Positions 44,065 to 54,244 of a DNA stretch of 64,000 bases are shown here, piece by piece (the first letter of the stretch is position 1; each line of letters begins with the position of its first letter). This DNA is from Taxillus chinensis (lineage: Eukaryota > Streptophyta > Magnoliopsida > Santalales > Loranthaceae). The notes under the pieces are model-generated. The model searched no databases. It was not told where the DNA came from and saw nothing but the letters and a program-made list of their open reading frames with translations. The stretch spans positions 37,278,324 through 37,342,323 of the forward strand of contig CM042085.1 of assembly GCA_023512835.1 (NCBI GenBank), written 5' to 3'. Position numbers and translations under genes: made by a program.

Positions 44065-44784
44065 CTTCTCCAACAACACACTTAGGGGTTTAGCTATTTT
44101 AGAGAAGTCCTTTATAAATCTTCTATAGAACCTAGCGTGTACTAAGAAACTTCTCACCCCTTTCACATTGGTTGGAGGTGGTAGGGTTTCAATGGTGGAT
44201 ATCTTAGCTTTATCCATCTCCAAACCTTTATCGGATACCTTGTGCCCAAGGACTATGCCCTCATTTACCATGAAATGACGTTTCTCCTAATTGAGGACAA
44301 GTTCTTTCTCTTAACATCTCTCCGGGATAGTATCTAAATTTTTTAAACATTGTTGGTAAGATGAACCAAACACAGAGAAATCATCCATAAATACTTCCAT
44401 TATCTCCTTCACCAGGCCTTGAAAAATGGCCATCATGCACCTTTGAAAGGTCACACGTGCATTACACAGCTCAAATGGCATCCTCCTAAATGCAAAGGTA
44501 CCAAAAGGGCAAGTGAATGTTGTTTTCTCGTCCTCGGGTTTAATTATGATCTGATTGTACCCGGAATACCCATCTAAGAAGTAGTAATGGCTATACCCAA
44601 CCAACCTATCAAGCATTTGGTCAATAAAAGGAAGGGGAAAGTTATCCTTCCTAGTGGCCTTATTTAGCTTCCTATAGTCCACACAGACTGTCCACCCCGT
44701 TATAGTACGAGATGGAATCAATTTATTATTTTCATTTCTAATCATTGTGATGCCCCTTTTTTAGGCACAACATGCAAAGGACTA
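44065..44784 (-). pseudogene. F reverse transcriptase palm and thumb, start of RNase H
   Basis: On the - strand: MIRNENNKLIPSRT, CVDYRKLNKATRKDNFPLPF, DQMLDRLVG, YFLDGYSGYNQI, FGTFAFRRMPFELCNA and the catalytic VFMDDFSVFG (M in YxDD). The thumb continues at 44271 (EGIVLGHKVSDKGLEMDKAK, FYRRFIKDFSKIAKPL), with stops between. The GYSGYNQI and FMDDFSVFG forms are typical of Athila RT. The LTR at 44785 separates it from the RT N-terminus. Confidence 0.88.
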
Positions 44785-45219
44785 TGTAAGGACCTGTACC
44801 TTGAGTTAGTCACAGTTTTGCCTTCTGAGTAGAGTTGTTTTCTAGATTTTGACCTAGTGAATGGGCTCAAATGAATTCACGTGCAAAAGGAAAGATGCTT
44901 AGAATGATGTCCTCTATCTACCACAGAAGTTTCAGGCCAAACGGACGTGTATGTGAGGTGCACGTGAAATGGGTCCATTTCACGTGCAAGTGTGGTTGTC
45001 TTCTACATGATGCAAGGAGGCTAGGGGTGAAGTTTGAGCGCATTTGGAGTGCATTTGGAGTTGCACGTGAATTGGGGAATTCACGTTCAAATTGGCGTGT
45101 AGCCATATTTTTGCATGGTTCCCTTGGTTTTGACATTCTAATGATCTTCCTCCAAAGGACCATGTTGAAATTCTGAGTATTTTGGCCTATGTGGGTGCGG
45201 AAAGGTGCTAACTTGTGAG

Positions 45220-45297
45220 ATCAAAACTACGTCGTTTTGATCCTGGGATTTACTTAATCAAAACTACGTCGTTTTGATGTGGGTAGTGTCTATATAA
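45220..45297 (+). promoter_or_regulatory. ACGT palindromes and TATA box of A solo LTR
   Basis: Two unaltered copies with arms ATCAAAAC and GTTTTGAT around TACGTC, then CTATATAATG. The U3 upstream has CACGTG boxes near 44878-45071. Confidence 0.65.
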
Positions 45298-45458
45298 TGA
45301 GGGCTTGAGTTTGAGTTTAGGGTTCTTGTGTTCTTCTTTGCTTGCAGTAGCTCCGCCAGGAGAGAGAGAGAGAGAGAGAGAGGATCTCCTGGGCGATTGC
45401 CGTGGTGGTTCGCGTCGTTGGGAGGTGTCTAGCGTAGAGGTTAGGACAAAAGTCTGAG

Positions 45459-46360
45459 GTAGGGATTCATGTTCTTCCTAAATCTCCTCTGTTCTAGGAT
45501 ATTCGCCTATATATATATATGTAAATCCATATAGGTGTGATCTCCTATATGGATGTTGGCTTTCAGTGGCATGTTCTGTTGATTCTGATGTTGAATTTGG
45601 CCTGAGGATTTTCTGGGTTTGTTTATGCCCACCATGTGTTTGATGAAATGTCTGTGAGGTCTGCACACTATGTATTTGATAAAATGCCTGTGAGGCCTGC
45701 ATGCCATGTATTCAATATAATGCCTGTGAGACCTTGTATATGGGTGTCTGATGATATACCTGTGTGACTGGTGTGTACTGAGTTTGATTTGTATTTAATA
45801 AAAAGCCTGTGAGGCTAATGTGTGTGGCTTGTATCTGACCATGTTGGTCCCTCTGAAATAAAGTGTAAATGCTGTGCTGAGTTTACATGTCGAGATGTAA
45901 TGCTATGCTGTTCTGTTGGTCTGTTTGAGACTGAGCTGAGATATGGGCCAGACACAATAGCTGGACCCCTTTGAGATTTGGCCAGGACGTGGTCCTGAGT
46001 CTTGGTGTAGCACTCACGACGGTGGGCTAAGTCTACACCCATTCCTGAGGGTAGGTATGGCACCCGAGGAGGTGGTTGAGCATATCTGACTCGGGTGGAA
46101 AATGTTGCATTGGTGTCCATGCAACATTCGCCTGGATGTGGTATGTCATGTCACCGTGGTGGCGGGGTGTCCTCTGCCCTTCAGTGCGGGCTCAAGTAAA
46201 GAGTGTTTACTGGGTGATGTTTGCTGCTTTAGCCTTAGGCACGACACGAGCACAAGCATACACATATCATGCATGTTGTAGAGCGGGACGGGTCCGGGGG
46301 AGACCGGATCCCTACTGAGCTATGGTTTGCTCACCCCTCCTATAAACTGTCCTTTTGCAG
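45459..46360 (+). other. putative intron inside A solo LTR (902 nt)
   Basis: Donor TCTGAG|GTAGGGATT; acceptor ACTGTCCTTTTGCAG|GGTTTAG. Confidence 0.55.
45525..45554 (+). ncRNA. conserved LTR hairpin (A solo)
   Basis: Stem TCCATATAGG with CCTATATGGA around TGTGATCT; C-G at the covarying pair. Confidence 0.5.
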
Positions 46361-46767
46361 GGTTTAGCAGGCGGTAGGTGAAGGCTGAGGAGCTAGGTCC
46401 CTGAGGCTGGGAGTTTTATGTTATCTCCTTTGTCGTGCTCGTGATTTTATGTTTTGGAATTTGGTTTGGTTTTATTTGTAACAGTACACCTGGCTTCATA
46501 GGGGTTTTTCCCCGACTGGGTTGTAATAAACATTTAGTCTTTGAAATGAAATAAAATGAGATGTTATTATTAAATTTGTGTTTGTGTGCATGGTTTGGGA
46601 GCAGGAGCATGCCCCTTGGCATGTTAGCCTGGTTGTGCAGGTTTGGGACAGCACCCGTGCCAGAAGTCCTTTTAAGGTGCTTGCACCAACCCCTTGTCCC
46701 TTCGGGTGCGGGCATGGGCAGTCATTACTCATTTCCAAGTGGAAGGAAATTGGAGCGTGACAGACTA

Positions 46768-47791
46768 ACCCACTCACTGTCAGATATAGCATAAATGATC
46801 CTAACATTTTTCCATTTTAGGACTTCTTTCCTAACAACTTCTTTCATTACTAGGTTCAATCTTTGTCGTCTTTCAACAGTGGGGTTAAAATCATCATTCA
46901 ATAGGATTTCATGCATGCACAGCCCTGGAACAATGCCCTTAATATCTTCAATATTCCGTCTAAGGGTCTTTTTATGTTTCCTTAGAATTTCTAGCATTTG
47001 TTCACATTCCAAAGCATTTAAATTTGAAGCTATAATTACTGGAAATCTATTTGTGGAGTCTAGAAATTTGTACCTCAAGTGTCCAGGCAACTCCTTCAGT
47101 TTTGGCTCTAGAGTTGTTGGCTCATCAAGCTCTCCTTCGTTTGCTCCAATGGACTTGATTTTTGTTCCTCCTCTTTAGTGATCAAGTCTTTAGTCTCTTG
47201 CTGCTAGATCTCTGATGTGTGAAGCACTTCATCTGCTTATTGTTCTATCTACTCACTCTTGAAGTCTTCCACTAAGTCCTCGAAGTCTTCGATCCAGAGA
47301 TAACTTTCCTCTTCTTGCCCCTGCAAAGGTCTTTCCATTTGGAAGACAACGGTATCTTCATTTATTCTCAAGGTTAACTTCCTTTGAGTTACATCGATCA
47401 AAGCACACCTTGTCCTCAAGAAAGGTCTTCCTAGGAGTAACTGAACTCCCTTAGCGTCTTCCATCTCTAATACCACAAAATCCGCTGGAAAAATAAATGA
47501 GCCCACCTTCACCAACATGACATCTATGATTCCCTCGGGGCCTTCCAGTGGATCGGTCAGTGAACTGTAGTGAGATAGAAGTGGGCTTCATACCGATTAA
47601 CCCAAGCTGTTTATAGAGGGCGAAGGAGATTAAATTAATGCTAGCCCCCAAATCACATAGGGCCTACTGTGGTGGTGCATCTCCTATTACACACGGAAGA
47701 GTGACAGTACCCGGATCTTTATGCTTTGTGGGTAACTTTCCCTAAACCATGTTGCTAACCTCATTAGTTACAACAACAATCTCGTGGTCTC
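46768..47791 (-). pseudogene. F protease and RT N-terminus
   Basis: On the - strand the protease starts near 47690: LCDLGASINLISFALYKQLG (an Athila-type active site with Leu in DLGA), VKVGSFIFPADFVVLEME and LLLGRPFLRTRCALIDV (47518-47249). Across a stop-containing linker, RT begins near 47090: PGHLRYKFLDSTNRFPVIIA, IVPGLCMHEILLNDDFNP and VRKEVLKW, up to the LTR at 46762. Removing that LTR joins it to the RT palm at 44784. Confidence 0.85.
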
Positions 47792-48215
47792 TGTAATGAC
47801 CTGTGTTTTGGGATGTGAGGGGCTAGTCATAGTTATTCCTTTTCAGTGGAAATTGTTAGGTTTTTGGGAGTTTTCGTCTCATACACATTGGCTAGAACAC
47901 TTTGTATATAGATGAGCAAGCATGAGGCAAGAGATGAGCTCAAGAGGGAGCAAATTGAGGTTGCACGTGACAATGCCTTTTTCACGTGTAGTGATGTTTT
48001 TGCATGGGAGCCTTCCAGACTTAGTTCTAAAGCTTGTAGCAAAATCCTAGGGCATTTGGAGCTTGCACATGGCAATGGTCTTTGTCACGTGTAGCCATGT
48101 TTTTGCACCGTCACCTTGGTTTTGTTATGCTGGTAATCTTTTCCCAAAGGGCCGTGTTCAAATTATGGGTATTTTGTCCTGTGTGGGTGCGGGAAGGTTG
48201 TAGCATGTTTCATTT

Positions 48216-48327
48216 ATCAAAACTACATCGTTTTGATATTGGGCTTCATTTATCAAAATTACATCGTTTTGATGATGGGGTTCACTTATCAAAACTACGT
48301 CGTTTTGATAAGTGAGGTCCATATAAG
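48216..48327 (+). promoter_or_regulatory. three ACGT palindromes and TATA box of A' LTR
   Basis: Copies lie at 48216-48237, 48252-48273 and 48288-48309, exactly 36 bp apart. The first two have a decayed core (TACATC); the third is intact. The TATA box CATATAAGG follows at 48320. Confidence 0.6.
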
Positions 48328-48391
48328 GAGGTGGAGGTCTCTTGTTCTTAGGTTTAGGGTTCTTCATTCCGTCAGCCGTCGCAGTTGCCGC

Positions 48392-48423
<32 letters not shown>

Positions 48424-48600
48424 GACCTTCTCCTGATCGCTGTTGTAGTGATTCACGTGGATAGACAGCGTTTAGCATGGAAGTAAGAGTGAGGAGGATC
48501 TTTCTGAGGTAGGGGTTCTGTTTTTCCTTGAACCTATCCTAGGGTTTGGCCTTGTGGTAGGCGATTTGTGGCTTATTGGTTTATATATATATATATGTAA

Positions 48601-48630
48601 ATTCATATAGGTCTGATCTCCTATATGAAT
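48601..48630 (+). ncRNA. conserved LTR hairpin (A' hosting H)
   Basis: Stem TTCATATAGG with CCTATATGAA around TCTGATCT. Confidence 0.5.
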
Positions 48631-49389
48631 GTTTTCCTTCAATGGCAAGGTTGTGTTTGGATATGTCTTTGAGTTCTGGGTCTGGGGAATTCGGGTTCGT
48701 TCGCGTGGCAGTGGACCTCGGGGGCCGTTGAGGCGTCTGCGCTATTCGTTCCGTGGTTGAGATCGTTAGAGTTAGTCCTACGGTAGGACCGCGTGGGGAA
48801 ACTTTAGAGTTTCTGGGGTAGTTATGTCGATATGAAAATTATGTTGATATGATAACTATGTGGATATGATAATTATGGATTGTGTGTGGATTGTTGGATA
48901 CATGTGTATATCTGATGTGCTGTGAATGTGATTATGTGTGCTATGTGGTTATGATAGCCTATGTGGCTGTGAAGCCTATGTGGTTATGGTTATGGAAGCC
49001 TGTGTGGCTATGGTTGTACTTGCCCTTGTGGCTTGTTTGTGTTGACATATTTTTAAATGTTGATTTTACCTATTTATATATTATTTCCACGACACTGCAC
49101 TTGTGCACGTTGTCATCACTGGTTTTTGTCCGGGCCCATTTGGGGTGAGCTCAAACTAAACCAATGGTGAGAAAATTTAGAGTCGCCACTAACTGTTTTT
49201 GGGGTATAGTTGGATACCCTCTACTTTGAGTAGTTTAAAGGTGTGGTCTACGTTATTAGAGAAGGGTTCGAGAGTTGGTTACGTGTAGGGAAGGATTAGC
49301 ACCCCTACAGCGCCCTTTCGGTATCTATTTTTGGAGGAGGAGGTTTTCTATTTTATTTGTACTGCCACAACTGGGTTAGGTTTCCTAAA

Positions 49390-49990
49390 CAGTCTATAAT
49401 TCTTATTTAGCTAAGTTTTTTATTAAAAAAAAAAGATTTACCTTAAATTTCTAAAGGGAATCCTAAAAGTTTTGGGTTTTGTTTAAAGTGGAGAATGAGA
49501 TCCTAGGGGTTTGTTTTGGGTTTTTTTTTGGTTTTATTTTGGAAATTGAAGTCCTAAAAAATGGAAACATGTTTTTTGTTTTTTTGTTTTTTTTTTCTTC
49601 TTTTTTGTTTTGTTTTGTTTTTTTTACTTTCCTTTTTTGGTTTTTTGGGTTAGAAAATATTTTTTGGTTTTTGTGTTTTGTTAAAAAAAATGGTTTTGTT
49701 TTTGTTTTGTTTTTGCGTGGAATTGGAACTCCCAAAAGTGGAAATACGCTTTGACTTGAATTTTTTTTTTGTTTTTGTTTTGTTTTTTTGTCTTTTGGCT
49801 TTGCAATGCCTTTTGGTTTTGAAAATGTTTTCTCCTTTTTTTTTCTTTTTGCAAGGATAAAACCATGAACTAACACAATAACATACAAAGTGATGTGTGT
49901 GAATGTGACCTCCATAAATCAAAACGACCCACTCTTTTTCTTTCTTTTCTTTTTCTTCATGCCTCCCTTTGCTCTCTTTCTTTTTCCTTG
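49390..49990. repeat. T-rich low-complexity tract in H
   Basis: Long runs of T with TTTTG and TTTTC variants. The Lys- or Phe-rich frames here are composition artefacts. Confidence 0.85.
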
Positions 49991-51060
49991 TTTGTTTGTT
50001 TTTCTTGTTATACTTTACATATTACAACATACACATATACAAAGGAAAGAGAAATACAAGGAAAACACAATGCATACCAATAAAGAAAGACAAGGAAATA
50101 TTAAGAATTACATCAAATATCAATGTAAATAAGCTGAAAAGTAATGAATAAAGAAAGACTGAACCGACTTTGGGGCTTGCAACACTAGTCTTCTGTTTGA
50201 GCTCCTGTCTGCGCCGATAGTCACTTGCTCGAATTGGAACCAACAAATTTGGTGGGACTTGTGAAGAGGATTTCCTGGTATTTGGAGACTGGAGTGATAT
50301 TTTTTGAGGTTAAGATTTTCTGGTAGCTGGCAATAAGCAAAGTGGGCGTGAGTAGCAGGGGCATGAAAAAGAACTGGAGACTGGTTTTTTCCTATTTTTT
50401 TTGTTTTTGTGAGGGAAACGTAAGGAAAAGGCAGGACTGGAGTTGCTTTTTTATATTTTTCATTTTCTGGGAAAAAGAGGGCTGGAACGAGATAAGAGGG
50501 AAAGTGGAGTTGGAAAGGATGGGTGATTTTGGTTTTGGGAAAGGGAGAGAGTTGGGTGAAAATCTGGGTGTTCCTCTTTTGGGATCGGGGAATTGGATGT
50601 GAAGATTGGGCGGATGACAGAATAGCAGAGCCTTAACGTTTTTTTTTGGCAGAATCGTTCTCTCTCTCTCTGGGCGTAATCTGGGCGTTCTCCCTGCTGA
50701 ACTTTTTTTTTTTGAACGAACTCTTTTTTTTTTCTCTCCTGCCAAAATGGCGGACTCTCCCTTTTTTCCTTGGTCGAACCTCTTCTTTCGCCTGAACAGA
50801 GGACTGCATTTTAAAGGATTTGGCTGGATTGCATTGATTGCAGCATTTAATGCTGTATTATTGATGCAGTATTTTTATTTCCAGATTTTGTGTGTGGTCG
50901 GGTGGTCTAGCGACCTGTGCAGCTCGTGATTGTCCTTTTTAAAGTTTTCATTTAACACATGTGACCGATAGGCGTTGAAAAACGATTATGTTAGATGGCC
51001 AGCTCATTAAAACATGTCCCGTGAGTAGCCAGCGAGAGAGCCAGCGAAAGAAGCCAAACA

Positions 51061-51190
51061 GCGAAGGTCAACGGGTCAAAGGGTCGAAGTGTCGGCAGGG
51101 TCGAAAGTCAACGGTCAACGGGTCGAAGGTCGGTGGGTCGAAGGTTGGTGGGTTGAAGGTCAACGGTCAACGGGTCGAAGTGTCGGCATG
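51061..51190 (+). repeat. GGTCAACGGGTCGAAGG-type minisatellite in H
   Basis: Repeated GGTCAACGG, GGGTCGAAG and GGTGGGTCGAAGG words. Confidence 0.8.
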
Positions 51191-51425
51191 ACAGGCTTCG
51201 AAGCTTCAAGTCTTCGAGGCTTCGAGGCTTCGAGTCTTCGAGGCTTCGAGTCTTCGAGGCTTCGAGGCTTCGAGTCTTCGAGGCTTCGAGGCTTTTAGGC
51301 TTCGAGGCTTCGAGGCTTCGAGGCTTCGAGGCTTCGAGGCTTCGAGGCTTCGAGGCTTCGAGTCTTCAAAGCTTCGAGGCTTCGAGTCTTCAAAGCTTCG
51401 AAGCTTCGACCTGCCGACACTTCGA
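51191..51425 (+). repeat. CTTCGAGG octamer array in H
   Basis: An 8-bp unit CTTCGAGG (variants CTTCGAGT, CTTCAAAG) repeats about 28 times with few changes. TTCGAA/TCGA cores make it self-complementary. Confidence 0.9.
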
Positions 51426-52359
51426 GGCTACGAGTCACGTTTTTTTTTAACTTTTAATTACCTTTTTACCCCCACCCAAAATGCAAAAATAGACAACCTT
51501 TTGGGGATTGTTTGGGAGGACCCGTATTCGTAAAAATAGACATTTCGGACTGTTCCTCACATGCACATTTTCGGATAGTTTGACCAGGGACATTGACCAT
51601 TTTTTGACGAGTTTGACTTTTTTCAATGAAAATTGTTTTGGCCATAACTTCTTCGTTTTTCATCGGAATTGAGCTCAGTCAAGTGCGTTATTCTCCAAAT
51701 TTCCTCCTCTATTCCCTGGTATTGGTCTTGGGGTACTTCAGGGACTTGCAGTAGTGGTTATCCATTTTGGGCTTCCCGGTTCATGTCAATGCATCCATCT
51801 TGTGCAAATCGCAGGGAATCTCTAAGGACCTGTTCAACAAGGTATATGGCATGGGTAAAAAGGTATATATATCAAATGAGGTTAGTATATCCAACCCGGA
51901 CAAAATGGCGTCCAACACACGTCTTCATGTAAATGCTAGGAGCATGAGATGGGTTGGGGAGACATGATCCCTACTGAGCTATATTGCTCACCCCTCCTAC
52001 TGTGATGTGTTTTCTTTTAGGAACCTATAGGCCTTAGGTTGAATCCCAAGGTGGAAGACCGTATTTGTTGTTTAATTGTTTTTTTTCAATGATGTTATTT
52101 TGGGGAAAATGATGTAACCCTATTGGGGAAAGATTGTAAAAAGGGATTTGACTGTAATAAAGGCATGTTGACTGGTTTGTAAACATTTATTGTGGTTTGA
52201 ATTTAATAAAGATATGATTTTGTCTTTGTGAATATCTACTGTGGAAGTTTATGATGCCCTGTGTGAACTTATATTATCCTAACCCCTAATCAACTACGTG
52301 GGTAAAGGGGAGTCACGAACTGGTTTCCTCGGGTTGAAAATCCGGGGCGTGACAGTCTC

Positions 52360-54077
52360 CGTACTTCCTCTTTTTCATCATGAAATCTTTCAGAACCTTC
52401 CTACATTTGGGCATTTGTTCAAGGGCTTCAATGAAAGGAATATTTATTTCCATCTTCTTGAATATCTTCAAGAAGCATTCATTTTCTTCTTCTTGATTCC
52501 TCATCCACTGAGGAAATGGCATCGTAGGCCTCACTTCTCTTGGACTTTGTTCTTCTGCTGGTTGAATCTTAGGTGGTTGCTGTTCTTGGTTAACTCCCAA
52601 CTGTTTCTCTTCCTCATCTTCTCTTCCCTGATTTTCGGCTAATAAGGGTTTGGTTTGTGGTTCTTTTTGGGCCTTCTTCTTAGGCTTCTTAGCTTCCTTT
52701 AATGCCTTACCACTTCTCAAAGTGATAACCTTGCACCTTTCCTTGGGATTAACTTCAGTGTCACTTGGAAAGGATTTAGAGGAGACTCCCTGATTGGCAT
52801 TTTGTGCCACACTAACTAGTAACTTCCCCATGTTTTTAATGGAGCTCTCCATACTTCCTACCCTTTCCTTCAAATCTCCCACCTCTCTTTTGGTCGTCTT
52901 ATCCTTAGTCTGATAATTCTCCCTTGTTGTTGCTGAGGATGTGGCTATTGTTGCTGCTCAAAACCCGGAGGTGGTGCAAATAATTATCCGTTGCATACGG
53001 ATTCTGCTTCATCCCTGGAGGCACATATTTATACTGATTTGAAGCTTCACCTCCTCTACTCTGGCTCTGGTTAAAGGCATGTTTCTGGTAGCCTTGGTTG
53101 GGATGTTGTTGCTGATAGCGTTGACCCTGGTTCTGTTGATAGAAGGGTTGCTTCTGATACATACCCTTTCCTCCAATAAAGTTTGCTTCTTCAACTCCAC
53201 TCCATCCTTGATCAACTACTGGTGGAGCTTGATGTGGTCCTCCAACTTTAAGAGCTAATACTTCCATGCTTTTTGCTAGAACCCGGATCTACTCTTGCAT
53301 GTCATTGGAAGAATTATCAACGGAAGCTATTTTCTCCTTTGGCCTTGAAGTCCGTACATTTGACCATTGCCAATCAGCCAATGATAGTCTCTCTACAAGT
53401 TTAGCAGCTACATCAGGTTCCAAATTCATTAGACATCCTCCCGTAGCTACATTCACCTTGTCTTATTGAGACTGAAGACTAGTGTAGAAGGATTTGATTT
53501 GAATCCAGTGGGGTCTTCCATGGTTAGGGCATCTTCTTACCAAGTCTTTAAATCTCTCCCAAGCCTCATGGAGAGTTTCCATCTCGTCTTGCCTAAATCG
53601 GTTAATTTCCCCTCTAAGCTAAATCACCTTGGAAGGAGGGAAATACTTAGATATAAATTTAGTCTGCATCTCCTCCCAAGTGTTTATAGAACCATCCGGT
53701 AGGCTGTTGAACCATCCAAGAGCTCGATCTCTTAAGGAAAAGGGAAAGAGTCTTAACTTTATTGCTTCCTCCAACAGATTATTGAGCTTTATTGTGTCAC
53801 ACATCTGAAAGAACCTCATCAAGTGCTGATGTGGGTCATCCACTGCTGTTCCTCCAAATGCATTGTTGCTCACCATGTTAATTAATGTTGGTCTCAGCTC
53901 GAAACTATTTTCTTGGACTCCTGTTTGCCAAATCCCAGAGTAGTGATCTGAAATAGTCAACCTCGCATAGTCCAAAAAGGTCCTGGGCCTAAATCTATTA
54001 TCCTCATCTTCCGGATATTGGCCATTATAATTGGCCCCTCCTTGCTGAACACTCCCATTAGGTTTTGTATCCTCCAT
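52360..54077 (-). pseudogene. F gag (Athila type)
   Basis: The ATG at 54077 opens 152 codons (MEDTKPNGSV, FRPRTFLDYARLT, QTGVQENSFELRPTLINMVS, GWFNSLPDGSINTWEEMQTK, FISKYFPPSKV), the capsid core of Athila gag. Stops break the middle. A Gln/Asn/Tyr-rich part reads at 53267-52905 (YQQNQGQRYQQQHPNQGYQK). A 189-codon frame follows (52882-52313) with a coiled coil, VITLRSGKALKEAKK, a Lys/Glu-rich linker, and FPQWMRNQEEENECFLKIFK before protease. I see no zinc knuckle. The last frame overruns into the A' LTR. Confidence 0.85.
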
Positions 54078-54244
54078 AATGTCAAGAACTCTATCCTCTA
54101 AGCCCTGCAGTGCTTCTTAAGCTTCCTTAGCTGCCCTACGATGATCTCTAATTATCCGTTCAGGTTCTGGATTAAATGGAACAAGTTCCCTTCATCGCAT
54201 ACACAACTAGAGATTTCTTCAAGCACCTGGTGAGTGTTCCTATA
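54078..54244 (-). other. F gag 5' leader, cut by D
   Basis: Leader upstream of F gag; no gene. It ends at CCTATA, where the D LTR begins. Confidence 0.6.

Larger units (their letters stand above)
44785..46762 (+). mobile_element. solo LTR of A chromovirus (1978 bp), TSD GACTA
   Basis: TGTAAGGACCTG to GGAGCGTGACA, flanked by a perfect GACTA (44780-44784 and 46763-46767). It has palindromes (45220-45241, 45257-45278), a TATA box (45290), a GA run (45360-45382), the hairpin (45525), putative splice sites (45459, 46360) and AATAAA (46524). Of the A-type LTRs it is among the best preserved, so it is probably a young insertion. Confidence 0.92.
49111..51917 (+). mobile_element. H: probable solo LTR (2807 bp), TSD CACGT
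   Basis: TGTCATCACTGG...GTCCAACA flanked by a perfect CACGT (49106-49110, 51918-51922). The GAGTCGCCACTAA stretch near 49182 resembles the start of Ogre/Tat-type LTRs. T-rich DNA (49390-49860) and two minisatellites fill much of it. There is no gag or pol. Orientation and clade are inferred from the GTCGCCAC landmark only. Confidence 0.7.
48509..52020 (+). other. putative intron inside A' LTR (interrupted by H)
   Basis: Donor TTCTGAG|GTAGGGGTT; acceptor GTGTTTTCTTTTAG|GAACCTA. Without H and its duplication it is about 700 nt. Confidence 0.5.
47792..52354 (+). mobile_element. solo LTR of A' (about 1.75 kb native), TSD GTCTC, hosting H
   Basis: TGTAATGACCTG to GGGGCGTGACA, flanked by a perfect GTCTC (47787-47791 and 52355-52359). 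It has three palindromes, a TATA box (48320), a GA run followed by G9 (48391-48420), the hairpin (48601) and putative splice sites (48509, 52020). H sits inside the intron-like part. It interrupts F between protease and gag. Confidence 0.92.
31410..54244 (-). mobile_element. F: Athila-like Ty3/gypsy element carrying five insertions
   Basis: After removing the inserts at 34947-36764, 38678-44059, 44785-46762 and 47792-52354 plus one target-duplication copy each, about 9.1 kb remains. On the - strand its order is gag, protease, RT, RNase H, integrase, spacer, env-position gene and 3' region. The CCCCACACCACACTTAAAG stretch at 31840 is a landmark I associate with Athila 3' regions. Neither LTR of F is present: the left end meets the E LTR and the right end meets D. 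Confidence 0.85.

Noticed and set aside
49463..49922. Lys-rich and Phe-rich frames, possible membrane or basic protein
   Set aside because: These are the two strands of the T-rich low-complexity tract in H, with no family motif.
51191..51425. CRISPR-like array (also 1794-1970 and 30421-30840)
   Set aside because: Units are contiguous or irregular, there are no unique spacers of constant length, and the DNA is a plant nuclear genome.
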